Assembly: GCF_000735455.1 (NCBI RefSeq)
Contig: NZ_JMPS01000008.1
Location: forward strand, 62,001 to 126,000
DNA: 64,000 nt
From: Yokenella regensburgei ATCC 49455
GTDB lineage: Bacteria > Pseudomonadota > Gammaproteobacteria > Enterobacterales > Enterobacteriaceae
Direction: 5' to 3'
The position numbers were made by a program, and so were the translations under genes. Under the pieces are notes generated by a model. It made no database searches. It saw only the letters and a list, made by a program, of their open reading frames with translations, and was not told where the DNA came from. This document shows, piece after piece, positions 1-12,703 of this stretch. Numbering within the stretch: position 1 is the stretch's first letter; every line of letters begins with the position of its first letter.

Positions 1-1
1 G

Positions 2-1609
2 CACACCATCAAACTGCCTCTGCCGACTCAGTATCAAACCGCCATTAAGGTTTCCGGTATTATGGGGGCGCGTAAGAGCGCCGAAGAACGTGCTCGCGAT
101 ATGCTCTACCCGGAGCAAATTTATCAGGAATTTGAAGGCGAAACGGGTACCTGGTGGAACTTCGATCCGCGCGTGGAATGGCTGATGGGCTATCTGACCA
201 GCCACCGTTCGCAAAAAGTACTGGTTATCTGTGCAAAAGCAACCACTGCGCTGCAGCTGGAGCAGGTTCTGCGCGAACGTGAAGGTATTCGTGCCGCCGT
301 GTTCCATGAAGGCATGTCTATCATCGAGCGTGACCGCGCTGCTGCCTGGTTCGGTGAAGAAGATACCGGTGCTCAGGTGCTGCTGTGTTCTGAAATCGGT
401 TCTGAAGGCCGTAACTTCCAGTTTGCCAACCATCTGGTGATGTTCGATCTGCCGTTCAACCCGGACCTGCTGGAGCAGCGCATCGGGCGACTGGACCGTA
501 TTGGTCAGGCGCACGACATTCAGATCCACGTACCGTATCTGGAAAAAACGGCGCAGTCGGTGCTGGTACGCTGGTATCACGAAGGTCTCGATGCCTTTGA
601 GCACACCTGCCCGACCGGGCGCACCATTTACGACAGCGTCTATAGCCAACTGATTAACTACCTTGCCGCGCCGGAAACCACTGAAGGATTTGATGAGCTC
701 ATCAAATCCTGCCGCGAACAGCACGATGCGCTGAAAGCTCAGCTTGAGCAGGGTCGTGACCGTCTGCTGGAAATCCACTCCAACGGTGGCGAAAAAGCGC
801 AGGCGCTTGCACAAACCATCGAAGAGCAGGATGACGAGACCAGTCTTATCGCGTTTGCGATGAACTTGTTCGATATCGTTGGTATTAACCAGGACGATCG
901 CGGGGAAAACCTGATTGTGCTGACGCCGTCCGATCACATGCTGGTTCCGGATTTCCCAGGGCTGCCAGAAGACGGTTGTACCATCACCTTTGAGCGTGAT
1001 GTGGCGCTTTCTCGCGAAGACGCCCAGTTCATTACCTGGGAACATCCGCTTATTCGTAACGGACTCGACCTGATCCTCTCCGGCGATACCGGCAGCAGTA
1101 CAATTTCTCTGTTGAAAAACAAAGCGCTGCCGGTAGGCACCCTGCTGCTGGAACTGATTTATGTCGTCGAAGCCCAGGCGCCGAAACAGCTGCAGCTTAA
1201 CCGCTTCCTGCCGGCGACTCCGGTACGTATGCTGCTCGACAAAAACGGTAACAACCTCGCAGGCCAGGTAGAGTTTGAGAGCTTCAACCGTCAGCTGAGT
1301 GCCGTGAACCGCCACACCGGAAGTAAGCTGGTGAACGCGGTCCAGCAGGATGTTCACGCCATTCTCCAGTTGGGTGAAGCTCAGGTAGAGAAAGCGGCGC
1401 AGGCGCTTATTGAGGCTGCTCGTCGTGAAGCTGACGATAAGCTCAGCGCAGAGCTGTCACGCCTGGAAGCGCTGAAAGCCGTCAACCCGAACATTCGTGA
1501 TGACGAACTGGCAGCTATTGAAAGCAACCGTCAGCAGGTAATGGAAAGCCTGGCAGAGGCGGGATGGCGTCTGGATGCACTGCGTCTTATCGTCGTCACT
1601 CACCAGTAA
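2..1609 (+). CDS. rapA: RNA polymerase-associated ATPase RapA (3' part)
   Basis: C-terminal part of the SWI2/SNF2-type ATPase that binds RNA polymerase core and helps recycle stalled enzyme. The reading frame is open from base 2 and the 5' end lies outside the window. About 535 codons remain of a protein that has 968 residues in E. coli. Seen here: the second RecA-like helicase lobe (VLVICAK near the start, then GSEGRNFQ and [11 protein letters not shown], helicase motifs V and VI), followed by the long RapA-specific C-terminal region ending in LIVVTHQ. The N-terminal Walker A/DEAH half is not in the window. rluA follows 12 bases downstream in the same direction, as in E. coli. Identification is secure from sequence and context. 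Confidence 0.97.
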   Translation, partial: HTIKLPLPTQYQTAIKVSGIMGARKSAEERARDMLYPEQIYQEFEGETGTWWNFDPRVEWLMGYLTSHRSQKVLVICAKATTALQLEQVLREREGIRAAVFHEGMSIIERDRAAAWFGEEDTGAQVLLCSEIGSEGRNFQFANHLVMFDLPFNPDLLEQRIGRLDRIGQAHDIQIHVPYLEKTAQSVLVRWYHEGLDAFEHTCPTGRTIYDSVYSQLINYLAAPETTEGFDELIKSCREQHDALKAQLEQGRDRLLEIHSNGGEKAQALAQTIEEQDDETSLIAFAMNLFDIVGINQDDRGENLIVLTPSDHMLVPDFPGLPEDGCTITFERDVALSREDAQFITWEHPLIRNGLDLILSGDTGSSTISLLKNKALPVGTLLLELIYVVEAQAPKQLQLNRFLPATPVRMLLDKNGNNLAGQVEFESFNRQLSAVNRHTGSKLVNAVQQDVHAILQLGEAQVEKAAQALIEAARREADDKLSAELSRLEALKAVNPNIRDDELAAIESNRQQVMESLAEAGWRLDALRLIVVTHQ

Positions 1610-1621
1610 CAGGAGTCCCTG

Positions 1622-2281
1622 ATGGGAATGGAAAACTACCATCCGCCGCAGGATCCGTGGTTGGTTGTCCTCTACCAGGACGAGCATATTATGGTGGTCA
1701 ACAAGCCGAGCGGCTTGTTGTCCGTGCCTGGTCGCCAGTCCGAGCACAAAGACAGCATCATGACCCGCATCCAGCGTGATTTTCCGCAGGCGGAGTCGGT
1801 GCATCGTCTGGATATGGCGACCAGCGGTGTGATTGTAGTGGCCCTGAATAAGGCGGCTGAGCGCGAGCTTAAGCGCCAGTTTCGCGAGCGCGAGCCGAAA
1901 AAGCAATACGTGGCACGCATCTGGGGACATCCGGAAAAAGCACAAGGAATGGTGGATTTGCCGCTGATATGCGACTGGCCGAACCGGCCAAAGCAGAAAG
2001 TTTGCTATGAAACCGGAAAAGCGGCGCAGACCGAATATGAAGTGGTTGAATTTGCGGAAGATAACACCGCCCGGGTGGTGTTAAAACCGATCACCGGGCG
2101 TTCTCATCAGCTTCGTGTTCATATGCTGGCGTTAGGCCATCCGATTCTGGGGGATCGCTTTTATGCTTCCCCGGAAGCGCTGGCGATGGCTCCGCGCCTG
2201 CTACTGCATGCTGAAATGCTAACGATTACTCATCCGGTCTACGGCAACAGCATGACGTTTAAAGCACCGGTCGATTTTTAA
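1622..2281 (+). CDS. rluA: Dual-specificity rRNA/tRNA pseudouridine synthase RluA
   Basis: Isomerises uridine to pseudouridine at 23S rRNA position 746 and position 32 of some tRNAs (known for the family). The protein has 219 residues, the same length as the E. coli enzyme. The catalytic aspartate is D64 in HRLDMATSG, and the conserved GRSHQLRVHM segment lies near residue 160. The start is set by AGGAG six bases before the ATG. An in-frame second ATG two codons on is possible, but E. coli uses the first. It lies just after rapA and converges on djlA, with a REP-like hairpin between them. Confidence 0.97.
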   Translation: MGMENYHPPQDPWLVVLYQDEHIMVVNKPSGLLSVPGRQSEHKDSIMTRIQRDFPQAESVHRLDMATSGVIVVALNKAAERELKRQFREREPKKQYVARIWGHPEKAQGMVDLPLICDWPNRPKQKVCYETGKAAQTEYEVVEFAEDNTARVVLKPITGRSHQLRVHMLALGHPILGDRFYASPEALAMAPRLLLHAEMLTITHPVYGNSMTFKAPVDF

Positions 2282-2294
2282 ATCGTGCGCACGA

Positions 2295-2321
2295 TGCCGG
2301 ATCAGCAAAGCGTATCCGGCA
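2295..2321. repeat. REP-like hairpin between rluA and djlA
   Basis: TGCCGGAT (2295-2302) is the exact inverted partner of ATCCGGCA (2314-2321), with an 11-base loop. Its form and its position between two convergent genes match enterobacterial REP elements, which often end or stabilise transcripts. There is no clear T-run, so a role as an intrinsic terminator is uncertain. Confidence 0.6.
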
Positions 2322-2335
2322 ACAAGCTAAAAATA

Positions 2336-3151
2336 TTATTTAAATCCTTTCTGCTCTTTAATCAGCTCGTAAGCTTTCTGGATTTCCTGCGCTTTTTGCT
2401 TCGCCATCTCCATCATTTCCGGCGGCAAACCTTTCGCGACCAGCTTATCCGGATGGTGCTCCGCCATCAGCTTACGATAGGCGCGCTTGATGGTGGTGCT
2501 GTCATCTGACGATTTCACACCCAGTACGTTACAGGCATCTTCGAGCGTTGGCCCACGCTGAGCCTGTTGCCATCCGCCGCCCTGAGACTGCTGCTGGTAG
2601 CCACCGCCAAACTGTGCGCCACCCTGCATCATGCGCAGGAACATTTCAAACTGCTGGCGCGAAATACCCAGCTCATCGGCAATAACAAACAGCACTTCAC
2701 GTTCATTAGGATGCAAACTACCGTCGGCAAAGGCCGCCTGAATCTGAATTTCCAGAAACATCCGAATTAAATCAAAGCGTCCAAAACAGACGCTACGCAG
2801 CTGACGCATTTTTTCGCGCAGCGGATAGTTGTCGGATTTGCCTACACGAAACGCCTCTTGCGCGGCGGCGCGGGAATCGCCATGCAGATTCATGCGATCC
2901 ATCAGCTGAGTCGCAATATGGATATCTGCTTCAGTGACGCGGCCTTTTGATTTGGTTAAATGCCCCATCACTTCGAAGGTGGTCGCGAAAAACAGCGACT
3001 GTCGCTGCTGTTGATTCACAAAGCCATGCAGCCTGCGCGCGCGGGCCTGATCGAACAAATGACCAACGATAAGCCCCAGCACAACGCCCCAAAAGCCACC
3101 GCCCATCATCAGCGCAATAGCGACACCAATCACTTTACCCCAATACTGCAT
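2336..3151 (-). CDS. djlA: Membrane-anchored DnaK co-chaperone DjlA
   Basis: Type III J-domain protein that stimulates DnaK and, when abundant in E. coli, induces the Rcs envelope stress pathway. It has 271 residues, equal to E. coli. Seen: one N-terminal glycine-rich transmembrane segment (about residues 6-30, including [14 protein letters not shown]), a central TerB-like helical region, a short Gly/Gln-rich linker (about 180-200), and a C-terminal J domain with the HPD motif (AEHHPDKL). It is transcribed divergently from lptD and converges on rluA. No anomaly seen. Confidence 0.96.
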   Translation of the reverse strand: MQYWGKVIGVAIALMMGGGFWGVVLGLIVGHLFDQARARRLHGFVNQQQRQSLFFATTFEVMGHLTKSKGRVTEADIHIATQLMDRMNLHGDSRAAAQEAFRVGKSDNYPLREKMRQLRSVCFGRFDLIRMFLEIQIQAAFADGSLHPNEREVLFVIADELGISRQQFEMFLRMMQGGAQFGGGYQQQSQGGGWQQAQRGPTLEDACNVLGVKSSDDSTTIKRAYRKLMAEHHPDKLVAKGLPPEMMEMAKQKAQEIQKAYELIKEQKGFK

Positions 3152-3377
3152 ATACTCCCCAAATCGTCCAATTCGTCATGCCAGCGGCTAAAATATGCAT
3201 TATCATACTCGTCATTCTGCACCGTGCCTAACACCACTGGTGCTAAACGGGAATATACTCGAATGATTCGAGCGGCAATGACGAGGATTAAGACTAGCGT
3301 GTTGATGTTGAGTACGTTAGTCTCTGACCGTTTGCCAGCAATGCTTGCCATAGATGACGGAACAACAAATACAACGT

Positions 3378-5744
3378 ATGAAAAAACGTATCCCCACCCT
3401 CCTGGCCACGATGATAGCCAGCGCCCTGTACAGCCAGCAAAGCCTGGCCGCCGATCTTGCATCGCAATGTATGCTGGGCGTTCCGAGCTATAACCGTCCT
3501 CTGGTGCAGGGCGACACGAATAACCTGCCAGTCACTATTAATGCCGATCATGCGAAAGGGGACTACCCGGATAACGCTATTTTCACCGGCAATGTGGATA
3601 TTAATCAGGCGAACAGCCGACTGCAGGCCGATGAAGTGCAACTGCATCAGAAACAGGCTGAAGGACAGGTGGATCCCGTACGTACGGTCGATGCGCTCGG
3701 CAATGTACACTACGATGACGAGCAGGTAATCCTGAAAGGTCCGAAAGGCTGGTCGAATTTAAATACCAAAGATACCAACGTCTGGAAAGGGGATTACCAG
3801 ATGGTGGGACGTCAGGGCCGCGGTACGGCGGATCTGATGAAACAGCGTGGTGAGAACCGCTACACCATTCTGGATAACGGTACCTTTACTTCCTGTCTGC
3901 CGGGTTCGAATACCTGGAGCGTTGTCGGCAGCGAAGTCATTCATGACCGTGAAGAACAGGTGGCAGAAATCTGGAACGCCCGCTTTAAGCTCGGCCCGGT
4001 GCCCGTGTTCTACAGCCCGTATTTGCAGTTACCGGTGGGCGATAAGCGCCGCTCCGGTTTCCTTATTCCGAACGCGAAGTACAGCACCACTAACTATTTC
4101 GAATTCTACCTGCCGTACTACTGGAACATCGCACCAAACTTCGATGCCACCATTACCCCGCACTACATGCATAAGCGTGGCGGCGTGATGTGGGAGAACG
4201 AATTCCGCTACCTGACCAAAGCAGGAATGGGTACCGTTGAATTCGACTATCTGCCTACCGATCAGGTCTATAAAGACGAAAATCCGAATGTAGATAACAG
4301 CCGCCGCTGGTTGTTCTACTGGAACCATAACGGCGTGGTCGATCAGGTCTGGCGTTTCAACGCCGACTACACAAAAGTCAGCGACCCTAACTACTTCAAC
4401 GATTTCAGCTCCAAATACGGTTCCAGTACCGATGGCTACGCCACGCAGAAATTCAGCGTCGGCTATTTCGTCGATAACTTTGACGCCACACTTTCCACCA
4501 AGCAGTTCCAGGTGTTTAACACCAACGGCAACAACTCTTATGCCGCCGAACCGCAGCTGGACATGAACTTCTATCAAAACGACGTCGGTCCGTTTGATAC
4601 CCGCGTTTATGCGCAGGCGGTGAAGTTTGTCGGTACCAACAGCACCGCGCCGGAAGCGACGCGACTGCATATTGAGCCAACCATCAACCTGCCGTTATCT
4701 AACGGCTGGGGCAGCATCAATACCGAAGCCAAGCTGATGGCCACCCATTATCAGCAGACTAATCTCGACAGCTATAACGCCGCCAACCCAAATGCGCAGC
4801 TGGATGATACCGTTAACCGCTTCCTGCCGCAGTTCAAAGTCGACGGTAAGATGGTCTTCGAACGCAATGTCGACTGGTATGAGGGTTACACCCAGACGCT
4901 GGAACCGCGCGTACAGTACCTCTACGTCCCGTACAAGGACCAGAGCAACATCAACATGTACGACTCAACGCTGCTGCAGTCTGACTACAGCGGCCTGTTC
5001 CGCGATCGCGCCTACGGCGGTCTGGACCGTATCGCTTCCGCAAACCAGGTGACCACCGGTGTCACCACGCGTATTTATGATGAAAACGCCACGGAACGTT
5101 TTAACGTTTCTGTGGGTCAAATCTACTACTTCACCCAAGCGCGCACCGGAGATAACAATACCTTTAACGATAACGACCAGACCGGTTCCGTTGTCTGGGC
5201 AGGCGACACCTACTGGCGCATCTCCGATCGCTGGGGTCTGCGCAGCGGTGTGCAGTACGACACCCGCCTGGATAATATCGCTAACAGTACTTCCAGCATC
5301 GAGTACCGCCGCGACGCGGATCGGATGATCCAGTTGAGCTACCGTTACGCCAGCCCGGAGTATATTCAGGCGACGTTGCCGAACAATACGTCTTCCGAGG
5401 ATTACTGGAAATCTCCGCAGTTTAAAAACGGGATTTCGCAGGTCGGGATGGCGGCAAGCTGGCCTATCGTTGATCGCTGGTCCATCGTCGGTGCCTACTA
5501 CTTCGACACCAACGAGAACAAACCTGCCGACCAGATGCTCGGTCTGCAGTACAACTCCTGTTGTTATGCGCTGCGCGTCGGCTACGAACGCAAGCTCAAC
5601 GGCTGGGATTCGCAGAACAACCAGGGCAAGTACGACAACGTGATTGGTTTCAACGTCGAACTGCGCGGTCTGAGTTCCAACTACGGACTCGGCACCCAGC
5701 AGATGCTGCGTTCGAACATTCTGCCGTATCAAAGCTCTTTGTAA
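3378..5744 (+). CDS. lptD: LPS-assembly outer membrane protein LptD
   Basis: Beta-barrel of the LptDE translocon that inserts lipopolysaccharide into the outer leaflet of the outer membrane. Predicted length is 788 residues. The ATG at 3378 is chosen over an in-frame ATG at 3354 because it begins the signal peptide [15 protein letters not shown]...LAA, as in E. coli. Seen: a periplasmic LptA-like jellyroll (about 50-200), then the barrel. Cysteines occur at the mature N terminus (ASQC), at TSCLPG and at the SCC pair near the C terminus, matching the disulfide cysteines of the family. It is the first gene of a run with surA, pdxA, rsmA, apaG and apaH. Confidence 0.97.
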   Translation: MKKRIPTLLATMIASALYSQQSLAADLASQCMLGVPSYNRPLVQGDTNNLPVTINADHAKGDYPDNAIFTGNVDINQANSRLQADEVQLHQKQAEGQVDPVRTVDALGNVHYDDEQVILKGPKGWSNLNTKDTNVWKGDYQMVGRQGRGTADLMKQRGENRYTILDNGTFTSCLPGSNTWSVVGSEVIHDREEQVAEIWNARFKLGPVPVFYSPYLQLPVGDKRRSGFLIPNAKYSTTNYFEFYLPYYWNIAPNFDATITPHYMHKRGGVMWENEFRYLTKAGMGTVEFDYLPTDQVYKDENPNVDNSRRWLFYWNHNGVVDQVWRFNADYTKVSDPNYFNDFSSKYGSSTDGYATQKFSVGYFVDNFDATLSTKQFQVFNTNGNNSYAAEPQLDMNFYQNDVGPFDTRVYAQAVKFVGTNSTAPEATRLHIEPTINLPLSNGWGSINTEAKLMATHYQQTNLDSYNAANPNAQLDDTVNRFLPQFKVDGKMVFERNVDWYEGYTQTLEPRVQYLYVPYKDQSNINMYDSTLLQSDYSGLFRDRAYGGLDRIASANQVTTGVTTRIYDENATERFNVSVGQIYYFTQARTGDNNTFNDNDQTGSVVWAGDTYWRISDRWGLRSGVQYDTRLDNIANSTSSIEYRRDADRMIQLSYRYASPEYIQATLPNNTSSEDYWKSPQFKNGISQVGMAASWPIVDRWSIVGAYYFDTNENKPADQMLGLQYNSCCYALRVGYERKLNGWDSQNNQGKYDNVIGFNVELRGLSSNYGLGTQQMLRSNILPYQSSL

Positions 5745-5795
5745 CGTAACAGACTTGAACCCGCCGGACTGGCGGATAATTGAAATGGAAAAAGT

Positions 5796-7082
5796 ATGAA
5801 GAACTGGAAAACGCTGCTTCTCGGTCTCGCCATGATTGCGAATACCAGCTTCGCGGCCCCGCAGGTTGTCGATAAGGTAGCAGCCGTCGTTAATAACGGC
5901 GTTGTTCTGCAAAGTGACGTCGATGGTCTGATGCAGTCAGTTAAACTGAACGCAGGCCAGGCCGGGCAACAGCTGCCCGATGACGCCACGCTGCGTCATC
6001 AGATCCTTGAGCGTCTGATCATGGATCAAATCGTTCTGCAGATGGGTCAGAAAATGGGTGTGAAGGTCACTGACGAGCAGCTCGATCAGGCCATTGCCAA
6101 TATCGCCAAGCAGAACAACATGAGCATGGATCAGATGCGCAGCCGTCTGGCCTACGATGGGCTCAACTACAACACCTATCGTAACCAGATCCGCAAAGAG
6201 ATGATCATCTCAGAAGTACGTAACAATGAAGTGCGCCGCCGCGTTACCGTTCTGCCACAGGAAGTCGACGCTTTGGCAAAACAGATTGGCAACCAGAATG
6301 ATGCCAGCACCGAATTGAATCTGAGCCACATCCTGATCCCACTGCCGGAAAACCCAACGTCCGATCAGGTGAGTGAAGCTGAGAGCCAGGCGCGCAGCAT
6401 TGTTGACCAGGCGAACAAAGGTGCCGACTTTGGCAAACTGGCTATCTCCTACTCTGCTGACCAGCAGGCGCTGAAAGGCGGACAGATGGGCTGGGGACGA
6501 ATTCAGGAACTGCCTTCTATTTTCGCTCAGGCATTAAGCACCGCGAAGAAAGGCGATGTGGTTGGCCCTATCCGTTCCGGTGTCGGTTTCCATATTCTGA
6601 AAGTGAACGATATGCGTGGCCAGTCACAGGGCGTGAAGGTGACCGAGGTTCATGCTCGTCATATTCTGCTGAAGCCATCGCCTATCATGAGCGACGATCA
6701 GGCCCGCGCGAAGCTTGAACAGATCGCGGCAGACATCAAGAGCGGCAAAACCACCTTTGAGAAAGCAGCCAAAGAGTTTTCTCAGGATCCAGGTAATGCT
6801 AACCAGGGTGGCGATTTAGGCTGGAACTCCCCGAGCATGTACGACCCGGCATTCGCCGATGCGCTGATGAAACTCAGCAAAGGTCAGGTTAGTGCTCCGG
6901 TTCACTCCTCCTTTGGCTGGCACCTGATCCAGATGCTGGATACGCGCAACGTTGATAAAACCGACGCCGCCCAGAAAGACCGGGCTTACCGTATGCTGAT
7001 GAACCGTAAATTTGCGGAAGAAGCAGCCACCTGGATGCAAGAACAGCGCGCCAGCGCTTATGTGAAAATTCTGAGCAACTAA
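5796..7082 (+). CDS. surA: Periplasmic chaperone and peptidyl-prolyl isomerase SurA
   Basis: Periplasmic chaperone that delivers unfolded outer-membrane proteins, including LptD, to the BAM complex. It has 428 residues, equal to E. coli. Seen: signal peptide of about 20 residues ending in TSFA, an N-terminal chaperone domain, two parvulin domains (about 170-272 and 282-382, with [11 protein letters not shown] and [11 protein letters not shown] at their starts), and a short C-terminal helix. It lies 51 bases after lptD and its stop codon overlaps the pdxA start by one base, which implies translational coupling. Confidence 0.97.
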   Translation: MKNWKTLLLGLAMIANTSFAAPQVVDKVAAVVNNGVVLQSDVDGLMQSVKLNAGQAGQQLPDDATLRHQILERLIMDQIVLQMGQKMGVKVTDEQLDQAIANIAKQNNMSMDQMRSRLAYDGLNYNTYRNQIRKEMIISEVRNNEVRRRVTVLPQEVDALAKQIGNQNDASTELNLSHILIPLPENPTSDQVSEAESQARSIVDQANKGADFGKLAISYSADQQALKGGQMGWGRIQELPSIFAQALSTAKKGDVVGPIRSGVGFHILKVNDMRGQSQGVKVTEVHARHILLKPSPIMSDDQARAKLEQIAADIKSGKTTFEKAAKEFSQDPGNANQGGDLGWNSPSMYDPAFADALMKLSKGQVSAPVHSSFGWHLIQMLDTRNVDKTDAAQKDRAYRMLMNRKFAEEAATWMQEQRASAYVKILSN

Positions 7083-8065
7083 TGACTCATCGTGTCGTTA
7101 TCACTCCCGGCGAACCCGCCGGGATTGGTCCAGACCTCGTCGTCCAGCTCGCCCAGCGCGAGTGGCCGATGGAGTTGGTGATATGTGCCGACAGCGATTT
7201 ACTCACAGACCGGGCGGCAACGCTCGGTTTGCCGTTAACGCTCCTGCCCTATCAACCTGACCAACCCCCGGTTCCCCAGCGCGCCGGTACTCTGACGCTG
7301 CTGCCCGTTGCTTTACACGCTCCTGCCGAACCAGGCAGACTCAATGTGCTGAACGGTCCTTATGTGGTTGAAACCTTAGCACGCGCCTGCGACGGTGCCG
7401 TTAACGGCGAATTTGCAGCCCTCATTACTGGCCCTGTGCACAAAGGTATCATCAACGATGCCGGCATCGCCTTTACCGGCCATACCGAATTCTTTGAAGA
7501 GCGCTCGCGGGCAAGCAAAGTGGTGATGATGCTGGCAACGGAAGAGCTTCGGGTGGCGCTGGCTACAACGCATTTGCCGCTGAAAGCCATCAGCGATGCG
7601 ATTACGCCCGATCTGTTGCGCGAAGTGATTACCATCCTGCACGATGATCTGCAGAACAAGTTCGGTATCAAAAACCCACACGTGCTGGTCTGCGGCCTGA
7701 ATCCGCATGCCGGTGAAGGTGGGCACATGGGAACGGAAGAGATAGACACCATCATCCCGGTGCTGGAAGAGATGCGTGGAAAAGGTATGAATCTGAGCGG
7801 ACCGCTGCCGGCGGATACTCTGTTCCAGCCCAAATATCTCGACCATGCCGACGCCGTGCTCGCAATGTACCACGATCAGGGTCTGCCCGTGCTAAAATAC
7901 CAGGGCTTTGGCCGTGGCGTGAATATCACACTCGGTCTACCCTTTATTCGAACCTCTGTCGATCACGGAACTGCGCTCGATCTCGCAGGCACCGGAACCG
8001 CAGAGGTCGGCAGTTTTATTACGGCGCTTAATCTCGCCATCAAAATGATTGTTAAATCTAAATGA
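7082..8065 (+). CDS. pdxA: 4-hydroxythreonine-4-phosphate dehydrogenase PdxA
   Basis: NAD-dependent oxidation of 4-phosphohydroxy-L-threonine in the DXP-dependent pathway to pyridoxal 5'-phosphate, in the cytoplasm. It has 327 residues. Family signatures seen: the N-terminal [12 protein letters not shown], the metal-site segment [17 protein letters not shown] and [12 protein letters not shown]. It starts on the last base of the surA stop codon and its own stop overlaps the rsmA start (ATGA), so it is expressed from within the lptD-apaH operon. Confidence 0.97.
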   Translation: MTHRVVITPGEPAGIGPDLVVQLAQREWPMELVICADSDLLTDRAATLGLPLTLLPYQPDQPPVPQRAGTLTLLPVALHAPAEPGRLNVLNGPYVVETLARACDGAVNGEFAALITGPVHKGIINDAGIAFTGHTEFFEERSRASKVVMMLATEELRVALATTHLPLKAISDAITPDLLREVITILHDDLQNKFGIKNPHVLVCGLNPHAGEGGHMGTEEIDTIIPVLEEMRGKGMNLSGPLPADTLFQPKYLDHADAVLAMYHDQGLPVLKYQGFGRGVNITLGLPFIRTSVDHGTALDLAGTGTAEVGSFITALNLAIKMIVKSK

Positions 8066-8883
8066 ATAATCGAGTCCATCAGGGCCACTTAGCCCGTAAA
8101 CGTTTCGGGCAGAACTTCCTCAACGATCAGTTTGTGATCGAAAGTATCGTCTCGGCCATCAATCCACAAAAAGGTCAGGCTATGGTCGAAATCGGCCCAG
8201 GTCTGGCAGCACTGACGGAGCCCGTTGGTGAACGCCTCGATAAACTCACCGTTATCGAGCTGGACCGCGACCTGGCGGCACGCTTACAAACCCATCCGTT
8301 CCTTGGCCCGAAGCTGACAATTTATCAGCAGGACGCCATGACCATGGACTTCGGCAAACTGTCCGAAGAGTTGGGCCAGCCGCTGCGCGTCTTCGGCAAC
8401 CTGCCTTACAACATCTCTACCCCGTTGATGTTCCACCTGTTCACCTATACCAACGCCATTGCCGACATGCATTTCATGTTGCAAAAAGAGGTGGTGAATC
8501 GTCTGGTTGCAGGACCGAATAGTAAAGCGTATGGTCGATTAAGCGTCATGGCGCAGTATTATTGCCAGATTATCCCGGTACTGGAAGTACCGCCAGGCGC
8601 ATTTACGCCGCCGCCAAAAGTGGATTCTGCCGTTGTCCGCCTGGTGCCGCACGCGGTACCGCCGAACCCGGTGAAGAATATTCGTGCGCTCAGCCGCATT
8701 ACCACTGAGGCATTTAACCAGCGTCGTAAAACTATTCGCAACAGCCTGGGTAACGTGTTCAGCGTCGAGGTGCTCAACGAGCTGGGTATCGATCCGGCAC
8801 TGCGCGCCGAGAACATTTCTGTCGCCCAGTACTGCCAGTTGGCAAACTGGTTGACGGACAATGCGCCCCAGAAGGAGAGCTAA
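8062..8883 (+). CDS. rsmA: 16S rRNA dimethyladenosine transferase RsmA (KsgA)
   Basis: Dimethylates the two adjacent adenosines in the 3'-terminal helix of 16S rRNA (A1518/A1519 in E. coli numbering), a late step of 30S assembly. It has 273 residues. Seen: the SAM-binding motif [12 protein letters not shown], the acidic motif [10 protein letters not shown], and the catalytic NLPYNIS motif near residue 113. The gene overlaps the pdxA stop by four bases (ATGA) and is followed three bases later by apaG. Confidence 0.97.
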   Translation: MNNRVHQGHLARKRFGQNFLNDQFVIESIVSAINPQKGQAMVEIGPGLAALTEPVGERLDKLTVIELDRDLAARLQTHPFLGPKLTIYQQDAMTMDFGKLSEELGQPLRVFGNLPYNISTPLMFHLFTYTNAIADMHFMLQKEVVNRLVAGPNSKAYGRLSVMAQYYCQIIPVLEVPPGAFTPPPKVDSAVVRLVPHAVPPNPVKNIRALSRITTEAFNQRRKTIRNSLGNVFSVEVLNELGIDPALRAENISVAQYCQLANWLTDNAPQKES

Positions 8884-8886
8884 AGT

Positions 8887-9264
8887 ATGATCGATTCGCC
8901 CCGTGTGTGTGTTCAGGTGCAAAGCGTCTACATCGCATCCCAATCATCCCCGGATGATGAGCGTTATGTCTTTGCGTATACCGTTACCATTCGCAACCTG
9001 GGGCGTTCGAGCGTACAGCTGCAGGGCCGTTACTGGCGTATCACTAACGGCCATGGGCGTGATACCGAAGTTCAGGGTGAAGGTGTTGTGGGTGAACAGC
9101 CACACATCGCCCCCGGCGAAGAATTCCAGTACACCAGCGGCGCGGTTATCGAGACGCCGCTGGGTACCATGCAGGGCCATTATGTGATGGTCGATTTTCA
9201 TGGGGAGCAATTCTTAGTCGATATCCCCGTTTTCAGTCTGGCTGTACCTGGGCAAATTCACTAA
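8887..9264 (+). CDS. apaG: ApaG domain protein (CorD)
   Basis: Small single-domain protein of 125 residues with an immunoglobulin/fibronectin-like beta fold. It is linked to cobalt and magnesium homeostasis in Salmonella, but its biochemical role is not settled. Conserved features seen: RYWRITNG, the [14 protein letters not shown] strand and turn, and GTMQGHY. It sits three bases after rsmA and three bases before apaH, which supports co-transcription. The name is secure; the function is not. Confidence 0.95.
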   Translation: MIDSPRVCVQVQSVYIASQSSPDDERYVFAYTVTIRNLGRSSVQLQGRYWRITNGHGRDTEVQGEGVVGEQPHIAPGEEFQYTSGAVIETPLGTMQGHYVMVDFHGEQFLVDIPVFSLAVPGQIH

Positions 9265-9267
9265 TAC

Positions 9268-10116
9268 ATGTCTACATATCTCATTGGCGACGTCCATGGT
9301 TGCTACGATGAACTGGTCGCGCTGCTCAGGCAGGTCGATTTCGCCCCTGAGCGCGACACGCTCTGGCTCACCGGCGATCTGGTTGCACGTGGCCCGGGCT
9401 CACTGGAAGTACTGCGCTTTGTAAAATCACTTGGCGACTGCGTGCGCCTGGTGCTCGGCAACCATGATTTGCACCTGCTGGCGGTCTTTGCGGGCATCAG
9501 CCGCAACAAGCCAAAAGACCGGCTGACCCCGCTTCTGGAAGCACCGGATGCCGACGAGCTTATCAACTGGCTGCGCCGCCAGCCGCTGCTGCAGATTGAT
9601 GAAGAGAAGAAACTGGTGATGGCGCATGCCGGGATCACGCCGCAGTGGGATCTGGCTACCGCAAAACAGTGTGCCCGCGATGTTGAAGCGGTACTGAGCA
9701 GCGACTCTTACCCGTTCTTCCTCGACGCCATGTATGGTGATATGCCGAATAACTGGTCCCTGGACCTGAGCGGGCTGTCGCGTCTGAGATTTATCACCAA
9801 TGCCTTCACGCGTATGCGCTACTGCTTCCCGAACGGCCAGCTGGATATGTACAGCAAAGAGTCCCCGGATAGCGTCCCCGCGCCGTTAAAACCCTGGTTT
9901 GATCTGTCTGGACCGGTGACCGACGAGTATAGCGTCGCCTTTGGCCACTGGGCATCTCTGGAAGGTAAAGGCACACCGGAGGGCATTTATGCTCTGGATA
10001 CCGGTTGCTGCTGGGGCGGGGTGCTGACCTGTCTGCGCTGGGAAGATAAAGCGTACTTTATTCAGCCTTCTAACCGCCATCTGGATCTGGGTGAAGAAGA
10101 AGCGGTTGCCTCCTGA
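9268..10116 (+). CDS. apaH: Symmetrical diadenosine tetraphosphatase ApaH
   Basis: Cleaves Ap4A symmetrically into two ADP, and in E. coli also removes Np4 caps from RNA under stress. It has 282 residues. The metallophosphatase signature is complete at the N terminus: GDVHGCYDE, then [10 protein letters not shown] and LGNHDLHLL. It is the last gene of the lptD operon and is followed by a bidirectional terminator shared with folA. Confidence 0.97.
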   Translation: MSTYLIGDVHGCYDELVALLRQVDFAPERDTLWLTGDLVARGPGSLEVLRFVKSLGDCVRLVLGNHDLHLLAVFAGISRNKPKDRLTPLLEAPDADELINWLRRQPLLQIDEEKKLVMAHAGITPQWDLATAKQCARDVEAVLSSDSYPFFLDAMYGDMPNNWSLDLSGLSRLRFITNAFTRMRYCFPNGQLDMYSKESPDSVPAPLKPWFDLSGPVTDEYSVAFGHWASLEGKGTPEGIYALDTGCCWGGVLTCLRWEDKAYFIQPSNRHLDLGEEEAVAS

Positions 10117-10135
10117 CAGCGCCTTCCTACTGGCG

Positions 10136-10164
10136 AAAAAAAAGCCCCGTCTCGGGGCTTTTTT
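10136..10164. terminator. Bidirectional terminator between apaH and folA
   Basis: GCCCCG (10144-10149) and CGGGGC (10153-10158) form a GC-rich stem with a three-base loop. It is flanked by eight A on the left and six T on the right, so it can end transcription from both sides. Confidence 0.9.
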
Positions 10165-10165
10165 A

Positions 10166-10706
<541 letters not shown>

Positions 10707-10744
10707 CTGGCGGTAGAGTAAAGAAAGCGAAAAATTTCCGAATT

Positions 10745-10780
10745 GCTGGCGAGTCCACGTCCCTGCGATGGACTGCCAGC
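10745..10780. terminator. Strong hairpin after kefC, possible terminator
   Basis: An inverted repeat of 12 base pairs with one bulged G (left arm 10745-10757, right arm 10769-10780, loop of 11) lies between the kefC stop and the folA promoter. No T-run follows on the minus strand, so it could also be a REP-like or mRNA-stabilising structure. Confidence 0.4.
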
Positions 10781-10840
10781 ATTACAGTGGTTATGAAACA
10801 AAACGTTAGCCGTAAAGTTTGCGTAACGTCACATTTTGTC

Positions 10841-12703
10841 TCAGGCGGTTGGTTTACTTTCCGGCTCATCATTGACGTCGCCGGTATGCTTACCTTCTTC
10901 CGTTCCCTGCCAGCCGTGGCGCTGAATCAAAGACAGATGATTACGGTCTTCGTTGATGATCCCGGTGAGCATGGTACTCGTCCGTTTGTATACAGCAGCA
11001 AACGAGGCATCGTCTTCTTCCGCCATATCCACCATCTCTTCCACCATCTGAATATTGAAGCGGCGGAACAGGTCGGCCCGCTCGCGCGCCTCATAGGCAC
11101 CCAGACCAAGAGCCTCCAGAACCATACGCCCGGTTTTCAGCGCCCCTTCGAAGGTTTCACGCTCCGGTGCTTCAACCCCTGCCTGACGCAGCTGAATGTA
11201 ATGATCGACATCGCGGGCGCGAGAAATAATGCGCAGCGACGGGAAGTGCTCTTTTACCAGCTCGGTCAACTGCATGCTGGCCTGCGGGTCGTCGATGGCG
11301 TTGATAATCACCTCCGCCTTTGCCGCTCCCGCTGACTCAAGCAGATCCACTCGTGTGGCATCGCCATAGAACACTTTCATTTCAAATTTGCGCAGGGTTT
11401 CCACATGGTCCGGATCGTGATCGAGGATAACCATTTTAACGCCGCTTGAGAGCAGCAGACGCCCGGCAATCTGCCCAAAACGTCCGAAACCGGCAATGAT
11501 GACGCGCGGTTGCTCTTCATCGATTTCATCTGCTTCGCGTTCATCGCCAGCGGTTTTCTCGAAGCGACTTAACAGAACCAGCAGAACCGGCGTTGCCGCC
11601 ATCGACAGTGCCACCGTCAGGGTCAGTGCCTTCGCCCATTCTGGATCGAGCACGTCAGCCATCTGCGCAGCACCAAATACCACAAAGGCGAACTCACTCC
11701 CCTGCCCTAACAGAGCGGCAAACCAGCGACGCTGCGCCTTAGGCACTCCCAGCGGGCGGGCAACCAGCCACAGCATGATAAGCTTGATGGCAAGGAACCC
11801 GGCCAGCAAAATCAGGATCCTCAGCGGATGCGTCATCAGGGTGCCAAAGTCCACCGACATTCCGACGCCGATGAAGAACAACCCCAGCAGCAGCCCTTTA
11901 AACGGTTCGATATCGCTTTCCAGCGCATGACGGTATTCGGAGCTCGCCAGCAATACTCCGGCGAGAAACGCCCCCATCGCCATCGACAATCCGACTTCTT
12001 CCAGCAACAGTCCAAAACCAAACACGAGGAACAGTGCCACGGCGCTGAATACTTCACGCAGCCCCGAACGCGCGACAAAACGCAGAACCGGGCGCGTCAC
12101 ATAGCGCCCGAGCAGCACGACCAGCACCAGTGCGCCCGCCACTTTCAAGGCCGAAAGTGCAAACGCGCCAAGCGTTGTGGAAGCACCGCTGGCCGCCAGC
12201 AGTGGGATCATCGCCACCAGCGGGATCGCGGCGATATCCTGAAACAGCAACACCGCAAATGCACTGCGCCCCATCGTGGACAGCGTTAAGTTGCGTTCAT
12301 TCATTGCCTGCATGGCGATCGCCGTTGATGACAGCGCAAGCGTCATACCGATGAGCTCCGCCACCTTCCAGTCGAGCCCCAGCAGAATACAGAATCCACC
12401 GATCAGCACGCCGCAGGCCACCATTTGCAATGCCCCGCCGCCAAATACCGATGCGCGCAGCTTCCACAGCCGCTGCGGATCCAGCTCGAGGCCAATCACG
12501 AACAGCATCAGCACCACGCCGATTTCAGCGAAGTGGAGGATGGACTCAGCATCGGTCACCAGCCGTAGCCCCCACGGGCCAATAATACAGCCGGCAATCA
12601 GGTAACCGAGCACTGAGCCAAGACCAAGGCGTACAGCAATCGGCACAATCAGCGCCGCAGAACCAAGGTAAATCAACGCCTGTATGAGCGTATGGCTATC
12701 CAT
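10841..12703 (-). CDS. kefC: Glutathione-regulated potassium/proton antiporter KefC
   Basis: Inner-membrane potassium efflux system held closed by glutathione and opened by glutathione adducts, which protects against electrophiles. It has 620 residues, equal to E. coli. Seen: an N-terminal CPA2 exchanger domain with about 12 hydrophobic segments (1-380) and a cytoplasmic RCK/KTN domain beginning near 400 with the Rossmann motif [17 protein letters not shown]. Its start overlaps the kefF stop by eight bases, so the regulator and channel are translationally coupled. Confidence 0.97.
   Translation of the reverse strand: MDSHTLIQALIYLGSAALIVPIAVRLGLGSVLGYLIAGCIIGPWGLRLVTDAESILHFAEIGVVLMLFVIGLELDPQRLWKLRASVFGGGALQMVACGVLIGGFCILLGLDWKVAELIGMTLALSSTAIAMQAMNERNLTLSTMGRSAFAVLLFQDIAAIPLVAMIPLLAASGASTTLGAFALSALKVAGALVLVVLLGRYVTRPVLRFVARSGLREVFSAVALFLVFGFGLLLEEVGLSMAMGAFLAGVLLASSEYRHALESDIEPFKGLLLGLFFIGVGMSVDFGTLMTHPLRILILLAGFLAIKLIMLWLVARPLGVPKAQRRWFAALLGQGSEFAFVVFGAAQMADVLDPEWAKALTLTVALSMAATPVLLVLLSRFEKTAGDEREADEIDEEQPRVIIAGFGRFGQIAGRLLLSSGVKMVILDHDPDHVETLRKFEMKVFYGDATRVDLLESAGAAKAEVIINAIDDPQASMQLTELVKEHFPSLRIISRARDVDHYIQLRQAGVEAPERETFEGALKTGRMVLEALGLGAYEARERADLFRRFNIQMVEEMVDMAEEDDASFAAVYKRTSTMLTGIINEDRNHLSLIQRHGWQGTEEGKHTGDVNDEPESKPTA

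Noticed and set aside
3152-3377. A sigma-E promoter before lptD
   Set aside because: Expected from E. coli, but I could not find a convincing GGAACTT/TCTGA pair in the spacer.
4965-5912. A 315-codon frame on the minus strand across lptD and surA
   Set aside because: It is opposite two essential genes with clear protein motifs, has no homology that I recognise, and spans their junction.
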